Shown: piece after piece, positions 1 to 64,000 of the stretch
Position numbering within the stretch: position 1 is the first letter of the stretch
How the letters are laid out: every line of letters starts with the position of its first letter
Source: DASWIG01 sp965371445
Lineage (GTDB): Bacteria > Acidobacteriota > Thermoanaerobaculia > Multivoradales > J023
Assembly: GCA_965371445.1 (NCBI GenBank)
Contig: CBDUYN010000011.1
Location: forward strand, 1-64,000
DNA: 64,000 nucleotides
Direction: 5' to 3'
Translations under genes and position numbers: made by a program
Notes under the pieces: model-generated
Databases searched by the model: none
Told to the model about the DNA's origin: nothing
The model's input: the letters and a program-made list of their open reading frames with translations, nothing else

Positions 1-2849
1 CCTTCTTCGGCTTCAGCCCCCGCGAGGCCGAGATCCTGGACCCGCAGCAGCGCGTCTTCCTGGAGTGCTCCTGGCAGGCTCTGGAAAACGCCGGCTACGA
101 TCCCTCGGCCAGCGGCGAGACGACGGGCCTCTTCGCCGGCGCCACGACCAGCACCTACCTTCTCTTCCATCTCCTGGCGCGTAGCGCCGAAAGCCGTTGG
201 GACCCGCTCCAGCTGCTGATGGGCAACGCCGCCGACACGCTCGCCACCCGCGTCGCCTACAAGCTCAACCTGCGGGGGCCGGCCTTCACCGTCCAGTGCG
301 CCTGCTCGACGTCACTGGTCGCCGTCCACCTGGCCGTCGAGAGCCTGCTCACGGAAGCCTGCGACATGGCGCTCGCCGGCGGCGTCTCGATCAACGTCGC
401 GCAACGTACGGGTTACCGCTACCAGGAAGGATCGATCCTCTCTCCCGACGGCCACTGCCGGGCCTTCGACGAGAAGGCCCAGGGGACCGTCTTCGGCTCC
501 GGGGTCGCCGTCGTCGTCCTGAAGCGCCTTCAGGACGCGCTTGCCGACGGCGATCCGATCCGCGCCGTGATCCTGGGCTCGGCGGTCAACAACGACGGCT
601 CGCAGAAGGTCGGCTACACGGCGCCGGGCGTCGAGGGGCAGGCGCGGGTGATCTCCGAGGCGCTGGCGGTCGCCGGCGTCGAGGCCGAGACCATCTCCTA
701 CGTCGAGGCCCACGGCACCGGCACGAGCCTCGGCGACCCGATCGAGGTCGAGGCGCTGACCCGGGCCTTCGGCGCCGAGACCGACGCCAGGGGCTTTTGC
801 GGTCTCGGCTCGCTCAAGTCCAACGTCGGCCATCTCGACGTGGCGGCCGGCGTCGCGGGGCTCGTCAAGACCGTCCTCGCCCTCGAGCACCGGGAGATCC
901 CGCCGAGCCTCCACTTCGCGGAGCCCAACCCGAAGATCGACTTCGCGGCCTCGCCGGTCGAGGTGGTCCGAGAGCTGCGCCCCTGGGAGCCGCCCGCGGG
1001 GGCGCCGCGCCGCGCCGGAGTGAGCTCGTTCGGGATCGGCGGCACCAACGCCCATGTTGTCCTCGAGGAGGCACCGGAGCGCGAGCCCGGAGGGCCGTCA
1101 CGGCCCTGGCAGCTGCTGGTGCTGTCGGCGAAGACACGGCCGGCCCTCGACCGCGCTACCGCCAACCTGGGCGAGCACCTCGACGCCCATCCGGACCTCG
1201 CCCTGGCGGACGTGGCCTGGACCCTGGCGGCAGGGCGCCGGGCTTTCGGCCACCGGCGCATCGTGGTGTGCCGCGATCCGGCCGACGCGGCCGCGGCGCT
1301 CGCCGGCCGGGACGAAGGGCGTCTGCGCAGCCACGCTGGCCTCCAGGAGCCGTGGAAACGGCCCGTCGTCTTCATGTTTTCGGGCCAGGGCGCCCAGCAC
1401 GTCGGCATGGGACGCGGCCTCTACGAGGACGAGCCGGCCTTTCGGCAGGAGGTCGACCGCGCCGCCGAGCAGCTGCGTCCGCAGTTGGATTGCGACCTGC
1501 GCGAGATCCTCTTTCCGCCGGCCGGTCGGGAGGAGGAAGCGCGGCAGCGCCTCACCTCAACGGCGGTGGCGCAGCCGGCGCTCTTCGCCGTCGAGTACGC
1601 CTTGGCCGTCCTGTGGCGGGAGCTGGGCGTCGAGCCCGCGGCGATGATCGGTCACTCGGTCGGCGAGTACGTGGCCGCGGCGCTGGCCGGGGTCTTTTCG
1701 CCGGAGGACGCTCTCGCCCTGGTGGCGGCGCGCGGTGCCCTGATGCAGGAGATGCCGGCCGGCGAGATGCTCGCCGTGCCCCTGGCGGAGGACGAGGTGG
1801 CACCGCTCGTCACCGGCGAGCTCGCCCTGGCGGCGGTCAACGCGGCGCGCCTGTGCGTCGTGTCGGGGCCGCCGAGCGCGGTGGACGAGCTCGGCCGACG
1901 GCTCGGGGAGCGCGGCGTGGAGGGCCGCCGGCTGCACACCTCCCACGCCTTCCACTCGCCGATGATGGAGCCCATCCTCGACCGCTTCACCGCCGAGGTG
2001 TGCAAGGTCGAGTTGCGCTCCCCCCGACTGCCCTTCGTTTCGAACCTCAGCGGCGCCCTGGTGACGGCCGCCGAGGCCACCGATCCGTCGTATTGGGCGC
2101 GGCACCTGCGCGGCACGGTGCGCTTCGCCGACGGCGTCGACGCGCTGGCCGGCGAGGGCGAGCCGATCTTCCTCGAGGTAGGACCGGGCCGGTCGCTCAC
2201 CACCCTGGTGCGGCAGACGTCGAACGACCTGACCGCCGTCGCCTCGATGCGTCATCCCCGGGACACCGAGGTGGAGGACCCGGCGGCTCTCCTGGAAGCC
2301 CTGGGACGGCTGTGGCTTCACGGCCGCCGTCTCGATCCGCAACGGCTCTTTGCCGGCCGCCGCCGCGTCGCCTTGCCGCCCTATTCCTTCGAGCGTCACC
2401 GCTACTGGATCGAGCGCCGCGCGACCGTCGCGCCGGAGGCGCGCCCGACCATGACCGCGTCCGGCGGGCAGGACCCCGCGGACGGTACGGAGGCTGGCGG
2501 CGTCGCCGAGCCGCCGGCCAGCCTGCACGCACGTCCGGAGCTCGAAACGGACTACGTGGCGCCCCGCAACGAGACGGAGGAGAAGATCGCCGCGCTCTGG
2601 CAGGAGCTCCTGGGAGTCGAGAAGATCGGCGTTCACGACAGCTTCCTCGACCTCGGCGGCCACTCGCTGCTCGCCACCCAGCTGGCGTCGCGGCTGCGCG
2701 AGACCTTCGCGGTCGAGATCCCCCTCGAATACCTCTTTTCGGGAAACACGGTGGCGCGGCTGGCGAAGAACGTCGAGACCGTCCTGTGGGTCGCCGGTCA
2801 GGCGCCGGACAGCACGCCGGCCGAAAACCTGGAAGAGGGCGAAATCTGA
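1..2849 (+). CDS. Type I polyketide synthase, KS-AT-ACP module (5' end outside window)
   Basis: This is the 3' part of a modular PKS gene; the reading frame starts at base 3 and the first codons already lie inside the KS, just before its DPQQR motif. The KS has the active-site Cys in ACSTS and both His motifs (EAHGTGT and KSNVGH), so it should catalyse decarboxylative Claisen condensation. The AT follows with GHSVGE and HAFH, which predicts malonyl-CoA. No KR, DH or ER lies between the AT and the ACP (LGGHSL, Ser for phosphopantetheine), so the unit should leave a beta-keto group. There is no thioesterase. The protein ends with the acidic tail LEEGEI, like the short linear motifs that bind TubC-type docking domains, which are present on the two NRPS genes starting at 5102 and 34248. 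The stop is 27 nt before the next start. The family call is certain; the partner protein is inferred. Confidence 0.95.
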   Translation, partial: FFGFSPREAEILDPQQRVFLECSWQALENAGYDPSASGETTGLFAGATTSTYLLFHLLARSAESRWDPLQLLMGNAADTLATRVAYKLNLRGPAFTVQCACSTSLVAVHLAVESLLTEACDMALAGGVSINVAQRTGYRYQEGSILSPDGHCRAFDEKAQGTVFGSGVAVVVLKRLQDALADGDPIRAVILGSAVNNDGSQKVGYTAPGVEGQARVISEALAVAGVEAETISYVEAHGTGTSLGDPIEVEALTRAFGAETDARGFCGLGSLKSNVGHLDVAAGVAGLVKTVLALEHREIPPSLHFAEPNPKIDFAASPVEVVRELRPWEPPAGAPRRAGVSSFGIGGTNAHVVLEEAPEREPGGPSRPWQLLVLSAKTRPALDRATANLGEHLDAHPDLALADVAWTLAAGRRAFGHRRIVVCRDPADAAAALAGRDEGRLRSHAGLQEPWKRPVVFMFSGQGAQHVGMGRGLYEDEPAFRQEVDRAAEQLRPQLDCDLREILFPPAGREEEARQRLTSTAVAQPALFAVEYALAVLWRELGVEPAAMIGHSVGEYVAAALAGVFSPEDALALVAARGALMQEMPAGEMLAVPLAEDEVAPLVTGELALAAVNAARLCVVSGPPSAVDELGRRLGERGVEGRRLHTSHAFHSPMMEPILDRFTAEVCKVELRSPRLPFVSNLSGALVTAAEATDPSYWARHLRGTVRFADGVDALAGEGEPIFLEVGPGRSLTTLVRQTSNDLTAVASMRHPRDTEVEDPAALLEALGRLWLHGRRLDPQRLFAGRRRVALPPYSFERHRYWIERRATVAPEARPTMTASGGQDPADGTEAGGVAEPPASLHARPELETDYVAPRNETEEKIAALWQELLGVEKIGVHDSFLDLGGHSLLATQLASRLRETFAVEIPLEYLFSGNTVARLAKNVETVLWVAGQAPDSTPAENLEEGEI

Positions 2850-2876
2850 AAACCGAACACGCAAAAGGATGACGAA

Positions 2877-5069
2877 ATGAAAACGACAGCGACATTGGGA
2901 ACGTTCATTCTTCTGGGCCAGATCCTGCACGCCCAGGAGGCCCCACCGACCGTCGACGTACCGCTTTTTACAGAGGCACCGAAGATCGACGGCCGCCTCG
3001 ACGAGGATGTCTGGCAGACAGCCACGGTCATCGACGGCTTTCGGCAGGTCAACCCGACCCCCGGCGCTCCGGCGACCGAGAGGACGGAGATCCTGATCGG
3101 CTATGACGAGGACAACATCTACATCGGTGCACGATGCTACACGGCGGATCCGTCGACGATCAACTCAGTTCTGATGGAACGTGACGTCCTGCTCCAGAAC
3201 GAAGACTCGGTGCATATCGTCTTCGACACCTTCAACGACAACAAGAGCGCCTTTTTCTTCGGGATCAACCCGGTCGGAGCGCAGGTCGACGCGTTGGTGC
3301 GGGGCGACGGCGACGACGTCAACTACAATTGGGACGGCGTCTGGTTCTCGGCCACCTCGCGCGACGAGGAGGGTTGGGTCGCGGAGCTCGCGATCCCGGT
3401 TCGGAACCTGCGCTTCGCCGAAACGGAGGAGCATACCTGGGGGTTCAACGTCCAACGGGTCGTCATCCACAGTCGTGAATACACGCTCTGGCAGTCGACG
3501 GACAGCGCCAGGCCCCTCAATGCGATCTTCAAGATTTCGCAAGCCGGGAACCTGAGCGGGATGAAGGGGATCCGGCAGGGACGCTCGTGGGATGTGATGC
3601 CGTATGTCCTGGCGCGGGTGGACCAGAGCGACGAGGGTGACGACGAGGACTTCGAGGTCGGCATCGACATCAAGAAGAACCTGACCTCGAAGCTCACCCT
3701 GGACCTGACCTACAACCTCGACTTCGCCGAAACGGAAATCGACGCACAACAGACCAACCTGACCCGTTTTCCGCTATTCTTTCCCGAGAAGCGTGACTTC
3801 TTCCTGGAAAACGCCAACAACTTCTACTTCGGCGAGCGTCCGGACAAGAACACCGGAATCGCCGATTACATCTTCTTCTTCAGCCGCCGAATCGGCCTGA
3901 CCGAGGACGGACGGCAGCAAATCCCGGTGCTCGGCGGCGCCAAGCTCTCCGGTCAGCTCGGTGGCGTGAACCTCGGCCTGCTGACGCTCACGACCGAGGA
4001 CTTCACTTACCGCGACCAAGACGGTCAAGAGCTTTTCGAGCCGCAGACCAACTACACGGCGCTACGCCTCAAGAAAGACGTCCTCAAGCGTTCCTCGCTA
4101 GGCGTGATGTTCCTCAACAAGGCCGTCAAGGGCGGCCCGGACAGCAGCGGCGCGGGGGTGGACTGGGACCTCGGCCTCAGCAAGCACTTCAAGACCGGAG
4201 GTTTCCTGGCGCAGACCGAGAGACCGACGGGTGAGACCGACTGGGCGGCCCTGGCCGACTTCGTCTGGGAGAGCGACGCGGCCTTTGTCAGAGGCTCTTA
4301 TCTCGACATCGGCGAGGACTTCGATCCGGCGATGGGATTTTTCAAGCGGACCGGAATCCGCGAGTGGAGTAGCACTCTGTTCCGTAGCCTTCGCCCCGAG
4401 GGACTGGGCCCCCTCATCCTGGCCGCAGACTTCAACCGAGTTGTCGGCCAGGACGGTGAGCTCGAATCACAGAACAGTTTCTTTGAGCTCGGTATCCACT
4501 CGAAAAACTGGGCAGGACTGTATTTGATCCTCTACGACAACATCGAGGTGCTGGACGCCCCCTTTGAAATACGTCCGGGCATCGTCATCCCGCCAGGGAG
4601 GTACGAATTTACGAATCCGTTCATCGGCTGGCAAGGGGCGCCGGGGAATGCCTTTTTCCCCTACGCAAGACTTCAGTGGGGAGAGTTCTACGACGGTAAC
4701 TTGAGCACCGTCATCTTCGGTCTTCGCACGCGGGCCGTACGCGGGCTCTTCACGCGGTTGTTCTACGAGCACACCGAGGTCAACCTGCCGTCCCGCGATA
4801 ACACCGACGTCAACCAACCCCACGATTTCGTCGTCGACTTCGTGTCGTTGAACGTGACCTACGCGACGTCACCGACGCTTGCCGGGAAGGCCATCGTCGA
4901 GTGGCGCAAGGATAACAACTTAAGCGCCAACGTCAGCGTCCGATGGACCTACCGGCCGGGAGCCGCGGCCTACCTGGTGTACAACGAGCTCCGCGACCTG
5001 TTCGGCCACTCGGGTCTCTCCGGCCCCACGGATCGTTCGCTCATCGTCAAGATGACGTTCTTCTTCTAA
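2877..5069 (+). CDS. CBM9-like/DUF5916 outer-membrane beta-barrel protein
   Basis: The protein has 730 residues. A short signal peptide (MKTTATLGTFILLGQILHAQ) is followed at about residues 25-210 by a carbohydrate-binding-module-9-like domain (KIDGRLDEDVWQTA and INPVGAQVDA type motifs). Next comes a DUF5916-type region with FPEKRDFFLEN and then many alternating strands ending in the aromatic C-terminus VKMTFFF, typical of outer-membrane barrels. The start at 2877 is supported by AAAAGGA at 2863-2869, seven bases upstream. It lies 27 nt after the PKS gene and about 32 nt before the giant NRPS, so it is probably cotranscribed. By eye it is less GC-extreme than its neighbours. Members of this family have no defined reaction; a role in moving the product or an intermediate across the outer membrane, or in glycan contact, is only a guess from context. 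Confidence 0.88.
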   Translation: MKTTATLGTFILLGQILHAQEAPPTVDVPLFTEAPKIDGRLDEDVWQTATVIDGFRQVNPTPGAPATERTEILIGYDEDNIYIGARCYTADPSTINSVLMERDVLLQNEDSVHIVFDTFNDNKSAFFFGINPVGAQVDALVRGDGDDVNYNWDGVWFSATSRDEEGWVAELAIPVRNLRFAETEEHTWGFNVQRVVIHSREYTLWQSTDSARPLNAIFKISQAGNLSGMKGIRQGRSWDVMPYVLARVDQSDEGDDEDFEVGIDIKKNLTSKLTLDLTYNLDFAETEIDAQQTNLTRFPLFFPEKRDFFLENANNFYFGERPDKNTGIADYIFFFSRRIGLTEDGRQQIPVLGGAKLSGQLGGVNLGLLTLTTEDFTYRDQDGQELFEPQTNYTALRLKKDVLKRSSLGVMFLNKAVKGGPDSSGAGVDWDLGLSKHFKTGGFLAQTERPTGETDWAALADFVWESDAAFVRGSYLDIGEDFDPAMGFFKRTGIREWSSTLFRSLRPEGLGPLILAADFNRVVGQDGELESQNSFFELGIHSKNWAGLYLILYDNIEVLDAPFEIRPGIVIPPGRYEFTNPFIGWQGAPGNAFFPYARLQWGEFYDGNLSTVIFGLRTRAVRGLFTRLFYEHTEVNLPSRDNTDVNQPHDFVVDFVSLNVTYATSPTLAGKAIVEWRKDNNLSANVSVRWTYRPGAAAYLVYNELRDLFGHSGLSGPTDRSLIVKMTFFF

Positions 5070-5101
5070 ACGCGTCATGCGTCTGTACTTCCGCTGGAGC
5101 C

Positions 5102-30306
<25,205 letters not shown>

Positions 30307-30310
<4 letters not shown>

Positions 30311-33300
30311 CGAACGTGAACGACGGTGGCGGCACAAGCCCACCAGAAAAACTGTTAAATTGGAACTTCGTGCTGCTCTGGCAAGGCCAGTTCGTCAGCT
30401 TCATCGGCACCCAGGCGTTCTTGATCAGCATGATCTTCTGGATGAAGCACGAGACCGGCTCCGCCACCTGGGTGGGCCTGGTGACCATGGCCTCGACGCT
30501 GCCGGGAGCCCTGCTCGGTCCCCTCGGCGGGGCCATCGCCGACCGCTACTCCCGGCGCGGCATCATCCTGATGACCGACTTCATCCGCGGCGCTTTGTCG
30601 TTGGGGCTCGCCGGGTTGGTCTACGTCTACTCGGACCAGCCGAAGGTGGTCCTGGTCGGCCTGTTGTCGACGGCTTTTCTGATGGGAGCCCTGGGATCTT
30701 TTTTCCGGCCAGCCCTCCTCGCCTCCATTCCCGATCTCGTGCCGCCGGACAAAGTGACCGCCGGCAATTCGCTGCTGGGGGTTTCCATCAACGTCTCGAC
30801 GTTCCTCGGTCAGGCCGTCGGCGGCGTTCTTTTCCGCCTGCTCGGCCCTGTGTTGCTCTTCGTCTTCAACGGCGTCAGCTACATTTTTTCCGGGATCAGC
30901 GAGCTCTTCATCAAGATTCCCCAAAAGCTGCCCGAGTCGAACCCGAGCTGGCGCAAGGTCCTGGCGAGCGTTCGCCAGGAGACCCTGGAGGGATTGCGTT
31001 ACATCTGGGCCGAACGCGGCCTGACGATGCTCCTGGTGGCGGCGGTCGCGGACATGGTTTTCATGGTTGCCATCGCGGTCCTCTTTCCCTTCTTTGTCGA
31101 GGATCATCTCGAGGCGTCGCCCGACTGGTACGGTTACCTGGTCGCCACCTTCGCGGTGGGCAACGCCCTGGGCGCGATCGTGGCAGGAGTTCTCAAGGTC
31201 GGCGGACGCCGCCGGGTGGCGATGATCGTGGTCGCCGGAACGGTGGCTTCGATCTCCGGCATGATCCTCGGCCACATCCACTCGGGCTGGCATGCCCTGA
31301 TCCTGATCCTGGTGGCGGGCACCTTCGTCGGATTCAACGGCATCCACGTGCTGACCGCCATTCAGCTCGCTTCGAGCAACGAGATCCGGGCCCGGGTGCT
31401 GGGCCTTTTCGGCACCATCAGCCTCGCCGCGACGCCGATCGCCGCCGGCCTGAGCGGCGTCGTGACCGATCTGCTCAAACAGGACATTGGCACGGTCTAC
31501 ACCCTTTGCGGCCTGGGCCTCGGCCTCACCCCCCTCATCGTGCTGTTGAGCGCTCGGACGCGGGTCTTGCTGGCCTACGAAAAGCACCAGGAAACGATCG
31601 CGCAGCCCGACGTCTCAGCGGTTGCAAGAGAGCAGGAGGAGAGAAAAATGAAACGTGTTGTCCGTTGGGTGGCTGTCGGTGCCGTCGTCCTTCTGAGCGT
31701 CCTCCTGGCGACGGTCGTCTACATGGTCCGCCGGCCCTGGCCGCAGGTGGAGGGCCGGCTGGAGGTCGCCGGTCTGCGCGCTCCGGTCGAGGTGATTCGC
31801 GACGACTGGGGAGTCCCCCACGTCTACGCCGAGAACGAGCACGACCTCTTCTTCGCCCAGGGCTACGTCCACGCCCAGGACCGCCTGTGGCAGATGCACA
31901 TGGTCCGGACCCTCGGCAGCGGACGCCTGGCCTCGCTTTTCGGCCGCGGCGCCGTCGAGACCGACCGGCTCTTCCGGATCCTCAGCCTGCGCCACGCCGC
32001 GCGGGAGGACTGGGAACGGCTCGACGACGAGCTGCGGGCGATCCTCGAGGCCTACAGCGCCGGCGTCAACGCCTATGTCGAAGCCAACCGTGGCCACGTC
32101 GGGCTGGAGTTTCGTCTCCTCGCCGTCGAGCCCGAGCCCTGGACCGGCGTCGACACCCTGACCTGGACCAAGATGCTGAGCCTCAACATCGGTCTCAACA
32201 TGAGTCGTGAGATAGCGCGCGTCCATCTACGCAGCCGGCTCGGCGACGAGCTCGGCGTCGAGGCCGCCGAGCGGATCCTGGCCCGTTATCCCGACGACGG
32301 ACCGGTCATCGTCTCGCCCGCACCGCCGGGCGTCGCCACGCCGGCGGCGGAGGAGGGAGCGCTGGAGGAGGAACGGGAGGCCCGCCTCGGGAGCCCGGAC
32401 CGTGTGGCGGCCCTGGGTCTTCCGGCGGTCCGGGACCGACTGGCGCAATGGCTCGTCCCGGACGGCCTCTTGCCGGACGTGCGTCGCCTCTCGCCGTTCC
32501 TGGGCACGACGCCGTCCTGGGGCTCCAACGCCTGGGTCGTCCACGGCAGCCGTACGGCCAGCGGCAAGCCGCTGCTCGCCAACGACCCTCACCTGGGCCT
32601 CGCCCTGCCTTCGGTCTGGTACGAGAACGGCCTGCACGGCGGTCGCTTCGACGTCGTCGGCTTCTCCTTCCCCGGCCTGCCGATGGTGGTCACCGGGCAC
32701 AACGGCCACGTCGCCTGGGGCATCACCAGCCTCGCGACGGACACCCAGGACCTCTTCGTCGAGGAGCTCGACGAGGTGGAAAGCCCGGCCCGCTACCGCT
32801 TCCAGGAAGGATGGCGCGACCTCGAAACACGGATCGAGACGATCGAGGTCAAGGGCGGCGACGACGTGGAGCTTGTGATCCACTCCACGCACCACGGTCC
32901 GATCGTCAACGAGGCTTTCGAGACGATCCGCGACGAGCCGCCGATGGCCCTCTCCTGGATCGCCCTCGGTGAGGTGCGGCTGCTGCGCGCCCTCGTCGAG
33001 CTCGACCAGGCCACCGGTTGGGACGAATTCCGAAGCGCCCTGTCCTACTGGGACGCCCCGGCGTTGAGCTTCGTCTACGCCGACGTCCTTGGCAACATCG
33101 GCTACCAGGCGACCGGCCGCCATCCGATCCGCGGCGCCGGACACGACGGCTCCGTGCCGGTGCCCGGCTGGACCGGAGAGCATGACTGGGTGAGCTTCAT
33201 TCCGGCCGCGGAGCTGCCGTGGTCCTACAACCCACCGTCCGGTGTCGTCGTCACCGCCAACAACAAGACGGTCTCCGACGACTACGCCTACGAGCTCACC

Positions 33301-34170
33301 ACCGACTGGCCCGATCCCAGCCGCGCGCAGCGCATCTCCGACCTCCTGGCCGAGGGCGACGATTTCACCGCCGAAGACATGGCCCGAATCCAGGGCGACA
33401 CCTTCTCGGTCCTGGCCGAGAAGATAAGGCCCTACCTGCTCGTCGTCGATCCCGGCGACGCGCTCGAGAAGCGAGCTCTGGAGGAGGTCCGGAAATGGGA
33501 TCTGCGCTACGAGAGCGACCGCGTCGGGGCGGCGGTCTTCTATGTCTGGCAGTGGCAGCTCTTTCGCCACGTCGTCGCCGACGAGCTCGGCGACGACGAA
33601 AAGCTCGACCAGGACACCGCCGTCGTCTTCCAGCAGCACTCGACACTCGACGAGCTGATCGCGCGAGCTGACGATCCCTGGTTCGACGACCGGACGACGC
33701 CGCAGGTCGAAACGCGACGAGACATGGTGCGGCGCAGCCTCAGCTCCGCGGTCGCCTGGCTCGTCGAGAACCACGGCGAGGATCCCGCGCTCTGGCGTTG
33801 GGGAAAGCTCCACCCGATGGTTTTCACGCACCAACCCTTGGGGCAGACGGGGCAGTCGATGGTCGACGGCCTCTTCAACAGCGATCCCATGGAAGGCCGC
33901 GGCGGGCCGTTCACGGTCTTCGCCACCTTCCCGAGCGTCACCCAGCCCTTCGCGGTGGTGGGAGGCGTTTCGCACCGGTTCATTGCTGACCTCTCCGACC
34001 TCTCGCGGTCGAAGGCGATCAACAGTACGGGTCAGAGCATTCATCTTTTTCACCGCCACCGTGAGGACCAGATCCTGCTATGGCAGGAAGTCGGTTACCG
34101 TCCGGTGCGTTTCAGCCGCGGCAGCGTCGAGGCCGCGGCCAAGGGCACCCTCTACTTGACACCTCCATGA
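30307..34170 (+). CDS. MFS_3-type exporter joined to penicillin-acylase-family hydrolase
   Basis: One uninterrupted frame of 1,287 residues. Residues 1-about 430 are an MFS exporter of the EntS/MFS_3 type, with about 12 membrane segments, GGAIADRYSRR in the loop after helix 2 and a cytoplasmic C-terminus. From residue 448 (ATG 31648) a new part begins: KRVVRW, one membrane helix (VGAVVLLSVLLATVVYMV), then a peptidase S45 (penicillin acylase) domain with the alpha-chain motif GVPHVYAENEHDLFFAQGY. The putative autocatalytic nucleophile is Ser740 in PSWG-SNAWVV (codon 32524-32526), with HHGPIVNE and TANNK later. The 13th helix would place the acylase in the periplasm. A strong ribosome site precedes ATG 31648, so a separate acylase of 840 residues may also be made. 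In this context I infer export of the product and removal of an acyl group. Substrate unknown. Confidence 0.88.
31634..31647 (+). promoter_or_regulatory. Internal ribosome binding site before an in-frame ATG at the acylase part
   Basis: AGGAGGAG at 31634-31641 lies six bases before ATG 31648, in the same frame as the MFS part and with no stop between them. This spacing is ideal and looks like the vestige, or the still working start, of a separate acylase gene. Confidence 0.6.
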
Positions 34171-34247
34171 AAGACTGCACGAGGAAGGAAAGCAAAGATG
34201 TCCAACGTGGCAGATGATGCGCGGATCGGCCGGGAGGAGGGAGAGAT
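34171..34247 (+). other. 77-nt intergenic gap with two tiny overlapping frames
   Basis: The longest gap between genes in the window. It contains a 16-codon frame (ATG at 34167 overlapping the acylase stop, ending 34217) and a 17-codon frame from 34198. The purine-rich run GGGAGGAGGGAGAG (34232-34245) is the ribosome site of the next NRPS. No convincing promoter or terminator hairpin was seen. Confidence 0.5.

Positions 34248-34251
<4 letters not shown>
34198..34251 (+). other. Possible 17-residue leader peptide MSNVADDARIGREEGEI
   Basis: ATG 34198 has AAGGA (34185-34189) upstream, and its TGA overlaps the ATG of the next NRPS as ATGA. The peptide ends in EEGEI, the same five residues that end the PKS at 2849. 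It could be a coupling leader, the leftover tail of a lost upstream synthase, or pure chance, because the purine-rich ribosome site reads as REEGE in this frame. Confidence 0.3.

Positions 34252-64000
<29,749 letters not shown>

Noticed and set aside
197..2872. An 891-codon + strand frame overlapping the PKS gene
   Set aside because: It is extremely Arg/Gly/Pro-rich and shows no motif; the KS, AT and ACP motifs are all in the frame that starts at base 3.
4943..5101. N-terminal extension of the giant NRPS frame up to 4943
   Set aside because: It overlaps the end of the outer-membrane protein gene in another frame and codes for no known domain; the TubC domain starts at 5126.
31648..34170. Quorum-signal (AHL) acylase as the role of the hydrolase
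   Set aside because: The family includes such enzymes, but the fusion to an exporter and the position inside the NRPS operon fit processing of the peptide better; the sequence alone cannot decide the substrate.
34171..34247. Promoter or terminator in the widest intergenic gap
   Set aside because: There is no convincing -35/-10 pair, and no stem followed by a T-run; most of the gap is ribosome-site-like purine sequence.

Overview
The window is GC-rich throughout and is almost entirely filled by one co-directional (+ strand) biosynthetic locus for a large hybrid non-ribosomal peptide / polyketide. No RNA gene, CRISPR array, transposase or phage gene was seen. The organism is probably a Gram-negative bacterium, because gene 2 encodes a secreted outer-membrane beta-barrel protein of the CBM9/DUF5916 type and two megasynthases carry TubC-type docking domains. 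Both traits are common in Acidobacteriota and Myxococcota, but the phylum cannot be fixed from this sequence.

Layout: (1) bases 1-2849, the 3' part of a PKS gene (KS-AT-ACP, no reduction). (2) 2877-5069, a DUF5916 outer-membrane protein. (3) 5102-30310, a giant NRPS-PKS of about 8,400 residues: TubC-C-A(Phe-like)-PCP / KS-AT-ACP / C-A(Ser)-FkbM methyltransferase-PCP / C-A(Val)-PCP / C-A(Ser)-FkbM-PCP / C-A(Lys2-like)-PCP / C-A(Gly)-PCP-TE. (4) 30307-34170, one open frame encoding an MFS_3 exporter followed by a penicillin-acylase-family Ntn hydrolase. (5) 34248-48698, TubC-C-A(Orn)-PCP / C-A(Ala)-PCP / KS-AT-KR-ACP / C-A(Val)-PCP. (6) 48691 to beyond the window, C-A(Val)-PCP / C-A(Gln)-PCP / C-A(Ala)-PCP / KS-AT-KR-ACP / C (cut). 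The specificities are ten-residue codes read by eye against the GrsA pocket positions. Gaps between genes are 27 and about 32 nt, then a 4-nt overlap, 77 nt, and an 8-nt overlap, so the set looks like a single operon.

Inferred chemistry: the Ala-malonate-KR pairs in genes 5 and 6 should give statine-like 4-amino-3-hydroxypentanoyl units. Gene 3 should add a Phe-derived beta-keto unit, two (probably O-methylated) serines, a valine, an unusual aminoadipate-like residue and glycine before release by the thioesterase. No epimerisation domain was seen. Gene 1 ends in an acidic tail of the kind that binds TubC docking domains, so it could feed gene 3 or gene 5. Gene order is therefore not clearly the assembly order, and the start of the line lies outside the window. 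The MFS-acylase suggests that the product is exported and a protecting acyl group is removed in the periplasm.

The least expected signal is a set of short GC-rich palindromic or tandem repeats, at six positions, placed in frame inside gene 3. Four fall in two surface loops: the loop before the C-domain HHxxxDG motif and the A8-A9 loop of A domains. Paralogous domains lack them.
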